Source: Purshia tridentata
Lineage: Eukaryota > Streptophyta > Magnoliopsida > Rosales > Rosaceae
Reading direction: 5' to 3'
DNA: 21,568 nucleotides
Assembly (NCBI GenBank): GCA_003254885.1
Contig: QANT01005022.1
Coordinates: forward strand, 1-21,568
In this document: positions 9,110 through 17,345 of the stretch, piece after piece
Position numbering within the stretch: position 1 is the stretch's first letter
Layout: every line of letters starts with the position of its first letter
Position numbers and translations under genes: made by a program
The notes under the pieces: model-generated
What the model was told of the DNA's origin: nothing
Seen by the model: the letters and a program-made list of their open reading frames with translations, nothing else
Databases searched by the model: none

Positions 9110-10137
9110 TCAGATAAATTTATCTTGACTAAGGGAAGGATTTTTGTTGGAAAAGGTTATATGTATAATGGAATGTTCAAACTCAATCTCAATAAAACTT
9201 CTATTGTTTCTGTTTACTTGCTCAATTCTTTATCCTTATGGCATAATAGACTAGGTCATATTAATAAAAAGAGAATGACATGTCTAATCTAGATTTAATT
9301 CCTAAGCATGTGGATGATTTGCATAATAAATGTATAACATGCTTGCAAACAAAAATCACTAGGAAACCTTTTCCCAAAAAGATAGAAAGGAATTCCTCTT
9401 TACTTCAACTAATTCATAGTGATGTATGTGATTTACATAGTACACCTACTAGAGGAGGAAAGAAATATTTTGTGACTTTTATAGATGATTTTAGTAGGTT
9501 ATGCTATGTTTACCTTATGCATGCTAAAAGTGAAGTTCTTGATAAATTTTAAATTTACAAGAATGAAGTGGAAAACCTTTGTGAAACAAAAATCAAGTGT
9601 CTTAGGTCTGATAGAGGTGGAAAATATCATTTTCCATCTTACTGTGAATCGGTTGGTATTGTGCATGAAGCTTTTATTGCTTATACACCACAACAAAATG
9701 GTGTGTCGGAAAGGAAAAATAGGACACTTGTTGAAATGGTTAATGCTATGCTTCTAAACTCTAATCTTAGTAAAGGTTATTGGGGAGAAGCAGTACTCAC
9801 TGCATGCCATATTCTGAATAGAGTTCCTACCAAAAATCAAAATGTTACACCTTATGAACTATGGTTCAAGAGAAAACCAAATCTAAGTTATCTTAGAGTT
9901 TGGGGGTGTAGGGCTATTGTAAGGTTACCGAAACCCAAGATAAAGAAGTTGGGACCAAAGGCAATAAAGTGCCTATTTTTGGGATATGCAGAACATAGCA
10001 AAGGCTATCGGTTTCTTGTCATAGAACCTAATGATTCTATAGGGGTTAATACGGTGATTGAATCTAGAGATGCAGAATTTTGTGAAAATAAATTCAATAG
10101 AACTAAAGAATTGGTGGAGGTTCCACCAAGAAATTAG
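9110..10137 (+). pseudogene. Copia pre-integrase and integrase, broken
   Basis: After the TAG at 9107 the same frame gives the GAG-pre-integrase motif SLWHNRLGH (about 9232-9261). A frameshift of a few missing bases near 9275-9280 leads into the zinc-binding KCITC (about 9328-9342) and then the core with the D,D,E catalytic set: D in IHSDVCD (near 9420), D in LRSDRGGKY (near 9610) and E in NGVSERKNR (near 9710). A TAA at 9550-9552 splits the core, and another stop (TAG, 10135-10137) ends the frame, with reading continuing unchanged beyond it. The catalytic residues remain, but the stops make it non-functional. The enzyme inserts the cDNA into host DNA. Confidence 0.9.
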
Positions 10138-11162
10138 GACAATGTACCAATCATGTCCGAACCACCAAGTGATGATGAAGAATTTGTTGAAACAAATGAA
10201 CCTAGGAGAAGCAAAAGAAGAAGGATTCAAAAATCTTTTGGACTGGATTTCATAGTATACTCTCATAGTAAACAAACTATGATTACTTCAAGTATAGAGT
10301 CATATCCTCCAACCTTTGAGGAAGCAATGAAATCTCAAAATGCAGCTTTTTGGAAAGAAGCAATTAATGATGAGATTGACTCAATCATGGGTCACCAAAC
10401 TTGGAAATTGGTTGACTTACCCCTTGGTTCTAAACCTATAGGGTGTAAATGGATTTTCAAGAAGAAAATGAAAGTTGATGGAACAATTGACAAGTTCAAG
10501 GCAAGATTAGTTGCCAAAGGCTTCACACAAAAGGAAGGCATAGATTACTTTGATACATATGCTCTAGTTGCAAAAACTTCAACTATAAGGGTTCTCATTG
10601 CCTTCGTATCTATTTACAAGTTTGAAATTCACCAAATGGATGTTAAAATTTTATTCTTAAATGGTGAATTAGATGAAGAGATTTACATGAACCAGCTAGA
10701 GGGTTATGTCATGGCTGGACAAGAACATAAGGTGTGTAAGTTGGTTAAATCGTTATATGGTTTAAAATAAGCACCTAAGCAATGGCATGAGAGGTTTGAT
10801 AAGGTGATTGTATCCAATGGTTTTAGAATACATGAATCAGACAATGTGTTTATAACAAGTTCCAAAAAGATAGAGGAGTAATTATTTGCTTATATGTTGA
10901 TGACATGTTGATCTTTGGAACTGACATGGATTGCATAAACACAACAAAGAATTTCTTGTCATCTAGTTTTGATATGAAGGACATAGGAAATGACGATGTA
11001 ATTCTTGGCATGAGAATCAAAAGGCGTAATGATGGGTTGATGTTAACACAATCTCATTACATTGAAAAGATACTTAAGAGATTCAATTTCTTTGATTCAA
11101 ATCCAGTTGCAACCCCTATGATCCAAATATCAAATTGTACCCTAATAAAGGAAGAGCTATAA
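10138..11162 (+). pseudogene. Copia reverse transcriptase (RVT_2), broken
   Basis: An acidic and basic linker (SEPPSDDEEFVE, RRSKRRR) leads into the RVT_2 domain: FWKEAINDEIDSIMGHQTW, GCKWIFKKK, FKARLVAKGF, then IHQMDVKILFLNGELDEEIYM with the first catalytic Asp. A TAA at 10768-10770 interrupts KSLYGLK(stop)APKQWH. A frameshift near 10860-10880 precedes the YVDD polymerase motif (10893-10904), followed by MLIFGTD, SHYIEKILKRF and a TAA at 11160-11162. The enzyme copies genomic RNA into DNA. Conserved blocks are all present, so decay is recent relative to the age of the family. Confidence 0.9.
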
Positions 11163-11429
11163 ATCAGTTCCAAAGTTATTGGATGCTTAATGTATGCCAT
11201 GACTTGCACTAGGCCAAATACAGCATTTTCTGTAAGTAAACTTAGTAGGTTTACTTGTTGCCCTAGTCAATTACATTGGAATGTAATCAATAGAATTTTG
11301 AAGTATCTAAAAGGTACTTTAGACTATGGAATTTGGTACAGCAGATATCAAAAAGTTTTGGAAGGATATATAGATGCCAATTGGATAAATAATTTTAAAG
11401 ATCATAAATCCACAAGTGGTTGGATTTTC
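11163..11429 (+). pseudogene. Copia RT end and RNase H, first part
   Basis: In frame beyond the stop at 11160: IGCLMYAMTCTRPNTAFSV, then EGYIDANWINNF, with a catalytic Asp of RNase H at 11373-11375. The frame is split after SGWIF by the solo LTR that begins at 11430, and resumes at 13833. RNase H removes RNA from the RNA-DNA hybrid during reverse transcription. Confidence 0.9.
11425..11429. repeat. Target-site duplication of nested LTR, left (TTTTC)
   Basis: Matches 13828-13832 exactly and lies inside a codon-conserved stretch of RNase H, which fixes the insertion point. Confidence 0.85.
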
Positions 11430-13827
11430 TATAGACCTCGTACTTTCCAAGGTTGTTTGAAAAGTGTTTTAAAAGATTTTGGGATTTTATTTGGCAAGTA
11501 AAGCATTTTGGGCGTTTTTCCAATTTTAAGTATGATTTTAAACTTGGGGCCAAAGTTGACTTTTTGTTTGGGTAAAGTTTTGGTTTTGACTTTGGATTCG
11601 TTGGAAAGGTCTCATTCTCACATGTTCGTAGACACGAAGCACGCATGAAACAGAGCTATAATTTGGAAGTTACGGACGTGTGAAAAGAGAGGCAAACTTG
11701 TAATTTTGAAAAGTTATTTTTTTAAAAGGCACAAAAGATAGTTTATTCCTCAATTTCTCTCTCCTCTCTCCCGCACACTCTCTCTCTCGCGACTCTCCCT
11801 CCAGCCGCGCCTTCCACCGGCGCGTGAGGGCGTGTCCAACGGTGGCTGAGGCCAGGCTTCGGCTTGCTGTGCTTGTGCCTCCATCCTCTTCCTCCCCTTG
11901 GCCACCGTTCAGCCCAGAAACGCCCAGACAAAGAAGTCTGGCACGCGCGGTGAGAGTCGCTGGCGGCGATCTCTTTTTTTCGGCTACTCTAGGAGGTGGG
12001 AACCGTCGGGAAAGCTTCTCCAAGCACCGGCCATCTTGTCCCAGCCCTCCTCCTTGCCAATTGTCGCTCCCACGTGAAGCAAGGAGCTTGGAAAGCTCAG
12101 CCTTGCAGCAAGCTTCCTCCGCCATTTCCAGCTGTTTCCAGCCAGGTTTAGCTTGGGTTTTTAGTGGGTTTTCACCCTTTTTCCTTGGGCTTCCTTTCCC
12201 TTAAGGTTTGCTCTTCAATTTTGTGTAATTTCAGAATTTCAATTCTAGAGCTTTATGCCCATTTCGGGATTTTCTTAATTCGAGCCAATTTGAGTTGTTT
12301 TTCTTGCAATTGGAGGGTCTAACGTGCTTTTGGACTTGGTTGGGACTGGTTTTGGTGATTTTCAGGTTACCCAGCACCTCTGTCACTGCTGCCACCGTCA
12401 GAACCACCATTTATGGCGGCAGGTTGATTTCTTTTCGGCCTTTTTTGACCTTTATTGGACCTCAAGAGCTCAATCCCTTGTCCCGGTGAGTTTTTGGGTA
12501 GTTTTTGTGTGTTTTCCGAGGTCGCAGCCATTGTATGTGGTGGTTCCCGCCCGTTTCAGTAATTGCCGGCTTGTTTGTGAACCCTGCTGTTTTGTTGAAC
12601 TGTTTGGTCTTCATAAGTACTCTTGGCTCAGGAATTTGTATTTCCAATGTCGTTGTGCTGCCGGATTTTAGAATCCGAGCAAAGGAGCCACAAAGGGCAG
12701 TTCGGTCTTTTCCCGTGGTCACTATGAGTGAAATTAGTTTCAGTTTTGTGAGTGAATTTAAGTTCAGCTAATTTTCAGTTCAGTTACTTACTTGCTTTGT
12801 GTGTGTTTGTTTGCTGGTTGCTAGTTAAGTGGGTACAAACTAGGATTGGGAATCTTGGAGGGTTTAAGGTTGTTTTGGGAATTGAGGTTTAAGTTGGTAC
12901 TTGAAGGTTGTTGAGGATTAGTGAGTTCCAGTTGGTGAATTTAGTTAGATTCCAAGTAAGGATCTTGAGGACCTTTTCGAGGTGATTTTTCAGTTTAAGG
13001 AATTTCATTAGTTAAGGTTGGAGACGTTTAAGGTGGTTTTTAGAATACGGTGATAAGTACCCAGTTTCTAGATAAGTTCCCTGAGGTCTTTGGGACCTAT
13101 TGTGACACACACTAGGCTTTGGGCCGTGTGTTGCGGTGCCTCGCCCTTTAGGGGCAGCTCTGCTTGCACGTATGACCAGTTATTTGCCCTGCCTGTACGA
13201 TGTAGAATTCAGTACAGGTGTATGGCCAGTTAGTTTTGCCCTGCCTATATGATGCAGAATTCCGTACAAGTGTATGGCCAGTTAGATCCACCTTGCTCGT
13301 ACGATGCAGCATTTCGCGCGAGTGCACGACCAATTTCTCTTGGGTACTTATGTTGAGGTTTGAGGGTTAGTAAGGATTAGTGATTTACCAGAGGTGGGAA
13401 CCGTTGGTTTTAGTTAGTGGAGAATTGGTTGGTGATTTGGTGAATTTTACGATTGGATGTTTTAAGTTGGTTCTGTGATTTGATTTATTTTACTAATCTT
13501 CTAATTTGAGGTTTACAGTTAGTTTCACTCTTACGAGCTCTAGTGAGCTTATCCGGTTTATGTTTAAACCTAGTGCACTTTTGGTTGGGTGCAGGGTTTG
13601 TTTTGTAGGTTAAGCAGGCTGAGGAGGCAGTGAAGAGAAGACGAGGCAGTGGGACCACCAGTGTTTTGGAAACTTGGTTTTACATTTTAGTTTTACGTAT
13701 AAATGTTTTTGTAAATTACAGTTGATTTAAATAAATTATTTTATATTCATGGCTCACAGTTTCGAAAAAGGGCTCACAGTTTCAGTTTTCAGTCGTTTTT
13801 CACTTGCCCAAGGGTCGGGACGTAACA
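11430..13827 (+). mobile_element. Nested solo LTR, Gypsy-like (probably Del/Tekay), ~2.4 kb
   Basis: Inserted in the copia RNase H sequence with a perfect 5-bp duplication TTTTC (11425-11429 and 13828-13832; ATTTTC is also possible). It ends ...GGGTCGGGACGTAACA, a common Gypsy LTR end. The start reads TATAGACC, so the expected TG may have become TA by one transition. No coding domain lies inside. It has a GC-rich, CT-repeat leader (about 11750-12200), a donor-like CCCGGTGAGT near 12481-12490, a ~52-bp tandem repeat (13171-13324), and an A/T-rich end with GTATAAAT near 13697-13704. Excising it with one duplication copy rejoins the RNase H frame exactly. Confidence 0.82.
13171..13324 (+). repeat. 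Three ~52-bp tandem units, each with an inner hairpin
   Basis: Units at 13171-13220, 13221-13272 and 13273-13324 share TATGGCCAGTTAG, then a GCCCTGCC-like block, then GATGCAGAATT. Each has an inverted repeat around the GATGYAG core: unit 1 pairs CCTGTAC with GTACAGG perfectly, and unit 3 pairs CTCG with CGAG at the stem base. A fourth unit starts (CACGACCAAT) but decays. It lies in the 3' half of the nested LTR. Confidence 0.8.
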
Positions 13828-13832
13828 TTTTC
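13828..13832. repeat. Target-site duplication of nested LTR, right (TTTTC)
   Basis: Matches 11425-11429. The RNase H reading continues directly after it with TLGGRAISW. Confidence 0.85.
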
Positions 13833-14240
13833 ACACTTGGTGGAAGGGCCATCTCATGGGGCTCAAAGAAACAAATATGCATTTCGAACTCCACTATGGC
13901 GGCCGAGTTTGTAGCTTTGGCTTCTTGTAGTAAAGAAGCAGAATGGTTAAGAAATATATTAATAGAGATTCTAGTTTGGTCTAAACCAATGCCTCCTATC
14001 TCTATTCATTGTGATAGTCAAGCAACCCTGTCAAAAGCTTATTGCCAAATTTACAATGGTAAATCATGGCACATTGGCCTAAGGCATAGCTATGTGAGGC
14101 AATTGATTGATGATGGAGTTATATCCATAAATTATGTAAGATCATGTCAAAATTTGGCAGATCCATTAACAAAAGGACTTGCAAGGGATATGGTGTCTAA
14201 GACATCAAAAGGGATGGGGTTAAAGTCCACTTCTATTTGA
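13833..14240 (+). pseudogene. Copia RNase H, second part and Pol C-terminus
   Basis: Resumes in frame directly after the right TTTTC copy: GGRAISWGSKKQ, STMAAEFVALA (catalytic Glu), IHCDSQATL (catalytic Asp), NYVRSCQNLADPLTKGLARD and the stop at 14238-14240. These are the conserved closing motifs of copia Pol. This half has no stop of its own. Confidence 0.92.
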
Positions 14241-14856
14241 TTACCAATGATAGAAACTCAACTCAACAATTGAAACATCAAGTCCTTGAGTTCAATGAGC
14301 AAAGTAAATCATATGTTGTAATCGCAAGTACTATGTGTTGTCATATTAAATGAAAACACCTTTTCACTTATTTTCCATCCAAGGTAAAAGTGCTTGCTAC
14401 CTATAATGAATGAAAAAGGATGAGTTATGGCTCTTAATAGATATGATTGAAAGTAGTTAAGTTACAAGGGTACTACATATCTACCTATATGAATGTAGAA
14501 GGTGGTGCCGCTTTCTATGTGACTAGGACTTGTCACTAAAGCATTCATGAAAGTGAATATAGACACAAGGCCAATCCACGTGTTGATTTTTGGAAACACA
14601 CAAAAGGGGTTTAAAATGTTTTGTGTGAGATATATCCAATTAGTCATATAAGATCGAAAGTCGCAAGTGCTACTTATCCATCTTGATTAACTTTGATGTA
14701 TTTTCACTAAGTTAAAGTTCAAGTCCAAAAGACACTTTAATTTATGCACAATGTTTTCAAGAAGTTTATGCTCAAGTAAGTTTTATAAAAGAATTTTAAT
14801 TTTTCAGAGTCAAAATTATGTTTATAGCATTTTGTATTTTGAAAATGGTGCAGGAT
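14241..14856 (+). other. Copia 3' untranslated region with polypurine-tract-like end
   Basis: No coding potential. It ends GAAAATGGTGCAGGAT directly before the 3' LTR. This purine-rich but interrupted stretch (about 14841-14855) sits where the polypurine tract that primes plus-strand synthesis is expected. Confidence 0.6.
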
Positions 14857-15491
14857 TGTTGAATGTTTTCAAAATATAAAGCAGGCCACTAACGGTTGGC
14901 TGTATGGTTGAAACCCTGAAGCAATGTATCCTTTGGTAATTTAAACTTCTGAAACTTTTGGGAAAGATTGTAATCACTTTAGTTATCAATATATGGCCTT
15001 GGAGTCACAATCTTTCATGGAAAGATATGATTCTTTTGAAGAGGTACCTCTTGTTTAAAAGGTATAACTCATTTGAATTAATTCAAATGAATGGTTGCCA
15101 TACCAATTCATAAAGTGTACTTGATGCTCTATAAATAGAGGGATTTTCTGAAAATAAAAGAGAAAAAAATCTAACATTCTTATCCTCCATCATTTTATTG
15201 CAAACTATAGAATTAAGAACTAATTTCTGCAATTTTAGTTCGTAATTAATCTTGAGCCTTTCTTGTTTATCTCTCAGGGTGTTTGGTTTGTGTTTGGTTA
15301 TGCAAGACATCAACAAACGCATAGTATTTTTCACTAGGCTTCATTATATCCACAAGGCTTATTTGCATATCCCTTTTGCACATTGATTGTGGGGGCAAAT
15401 AAAGTCTGAAAGAAAGCGAATTTATTCGTGCCTTGAAGCAAGTTTCTTTCATCCTTTTTTTTGGCAGCCACAACTCACAAGATTTCCAACA
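14857..15491 (+). repeat. 3' LTR of the copia element
   Basis: Direct copy of 7299-7953, from TGTTGAATG to TTCCAACA, with the TATA box at 15130-15137. It lacks ~18-20 bases found near 7360-7380. It keeps the U5 segment AAATAAAGTCTGAAA (15397-15411) that is complementary to the leader after the 5' LTR. Confidence 0.95.
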
Positions 15492-15573
15492 AGGAAGATA
15501 TGCAGTTTTGTCTCTGCTTAATTTCTTTATATGATTGTAATGTGATTTGGTTGTTATTGTTGTTGTTGTTGGT

Positions 15574-15600
15574 GATGATGATGATGATGATGATGATGAT
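15574..15600. repeat. (GAT)9 microsatellite
   Basis: Twenty-seven bases of perfect GAT repeat, next to TTG repeats. Confidence 0.85.
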
Positions 15601-16011
15601 ATATGAATGCATTTTGTTGGTGATCACCATGATGGTTGTTGTTGTTGTTGGGGGTCATGTTGTCTCACTACCCTACCTCTAAATCTAAATCTGACTTTCA
15701 CCGACCTCCAACTAGTGAGAAAATAAGGAGGATTAAATACAACCATTATTCCTTTAAAAATTATATCACTAAGTTGTATGACTTTAGAAATTTAAATGTA
15801 ACCCCCTTAAAGTTTTGATTTAGAAAGATATATTCCCGGATTCATAACATAAGTATACAAGAGCAACTTTGAACATGACAAAGATCTAGTATTTGTGTAA
15901 GCACAAAAAACATACACAACACCTATTTCATCAAGAAGAAAAATAACACACAACGTATACTACTCACATTACAGCAATATGTAGCTCACATATTTATATT
16001 GCTCACATACT

Positions 16012-16017
16012 TTTATT
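16012..16017 (-). terminator. Candidate polyadenylation signal of the kinase gene
   Basis: The minus strand reads AATAAA about 85 bases after the kinase stop codon (16099-16101), a usual distance for a plant 3' UTR. A second AT-rich near match lies nearby, so the exact site is uncertain. Confidence 0.45.
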
Positions 16018-16098
16018 TTAGGATGTACACTTACTAAAATGAAACAAATTAACTAGAATTAAATATGTGATCCCTAGTAAGGGACACGTGAATTGTAA

Positions 16099-17345
16099 TT
16101 ACCGGCCAGCATCATCAGGCTTTAATAACTGGGCCTGAGTTTGCATGCTTCTGTCGTACTCAAGGGTACCAGTTGGAATGCTACTCGAACCACCAGCATC
16201 AACTTCACCACCTTTCACATCCATAACATAAGCACTGAAATTAGGTGACCCATGCAAGTTGTCAGTCTCTTTGGGAGATCGTTTATAGTTAGCCATATCT
16301 TCAATCAAAGTCTCGAGCTTCATGGATACTACTTTCATGGAAGGTCTTTCCGTCCCTTTTAACCTCAAACAACTTTTTGTAAGATCAGCCAGTTTTTGGA
16401 CCAACTCAAAGTTCCCCTCCTTGACAATTTCAGCATCAAGAATTTGACCCAAACGACCCTCATCCACCGAACAAACAAAAAAGTTTGCTAGGTTTCTCTC
16501 TGCCTCAGGTTTTGCAAAAGACAGTGCATGTATGCTTGTTAGTAGCTCTGCTAGCACAACTCCAAAGCTATAGACATCACTCTTTTCCGTTAGAGTGTTT
16601 GACTGAAGATATTCAGGGTCTAAGTATCCGAGTGTCCCTTGCACCAAAGTTGAAAGTTGATCTTGATCTTCAGGAACCAATCGTGAAGCTCCAAAGTCAG
16701 AAACTTTGGCCGTGTAATCCTTCTCTAATAGTATGTTTGTTGCTTTCACATCTCGGTGTATGATTTGCAAGGTAGTAGAGTAGTGTAAGTATGCTAATGC
16801 ATCTGCAGTACCTGCTACTATATTCAACCTTTTCTCAAATGAGAGTGGTGGCCGTGGTCCATCTTTGCCCTGTTTTTTATGAATGTGATCATGAAGAGTG
16901 CCATTGCTTACGTACTCGTAAATCAATATAGGAGATGGAGTCTCCAAACAACAACCCAAGAGCCTCACCACATTTCTATGGTTGATTTCAGAAAGAACAA
17001 TCACCTCATTAACAAACTGATTACTTTGGGCTGGGGGGGCATTAACTTTGGACTTCTTTATGGCAACTTCTGTTCCATCTGACAGTTGTCCTTTGTAAAC
17101 TGTTCCATAAGCTCCTTCGCCAATTTTTTCATTGTAATTGTTTGTGGCCTTCTTAACTTCTTCTGCAGTAAAGATTCTGGGTTTGGTCGCAACAGTTCCA
17201 TTGTAACTAGCTAGATGTTGTTTTAAATATAAGCCACCATTTTGTTTAAAGTACATGTCTTTGAGTCTCATGAACTTTCTTCTCTTCATTCCGCGATATA
17301 TCCAAAAAATTACAATTAGTAAAACAAAGAGGCCCGAGAGGACAC
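16099..17345 (-). other. Exon 3 of the WAK-like gene (membrane helix and kinase)
   Basis: The acceptor TTCTGTGTAG joins here with GT completing the split Gly codon, so the membrane helix runs across the junction (LLIILLG|VLSGLFVLLIVIFWIY). The exon holds the juxtamembrane segment, the whole kinase and a ~60-residue tail ending ...PDDAGR and the stop at 16099-16101. Confidence 0.88.

Larger units (their letters stand above)
7299..15491 (+). mobile_element. Ty1/copia retrotransposon (Tork/Tnt1 type), inactive
   Basis: Two direct repeats of 655 and 635 bp, both with TGTTG...CAACA termini, bracket an internal region with the Copia order gag, protease, integrase, reverse transcriptase, RNase H. 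The flanking 5-mers are GGGAA (7294-7298) and AGGAA (15492-15496), a duplication with one change. Hand alignment of the LTRs gives roughly 37 substitutions over about 615 positions (~6%), about three quarters transitions, so the insertion is millions of years old under usual plant rates. Coding frames carry at least five in-frame stops and three frameshifts, plus a 2.4 kb insertion. Without that insertion the element is about 5.8 kb. Confidence 0.95.
15492..16098. other. Spacer between copia element and WAK gene, with trinucleotide repeats
   Basis: Begins with the right target duplication AGGAA. It holds TTG-rich repeats (about 15549-15571 and 15634-15650) and a (GAT)9 run at 15574-15600. The rest is AT-rich. 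The last ~90-150 bases should be the 3' untranslated region of the minus-strand kinase gene. No other gene is seen. Confidence 0.6.

Noticed and set aside
11670..12204. Long open frames on both strands in the GC-rich part of the nested LTR
   Set aside because: They arise from base composition inside an LTR leader. No domain is visible and frames on opposite strands overlap fully.
13697..13704. GTATAAAT near the end of the nested LTR as its main promoter
   Set aside because: It lies only ~125 bases from the LTR 3' end, after the leader-like and repeat regions, so it is more likely AT-rich end sequence than the promoter.
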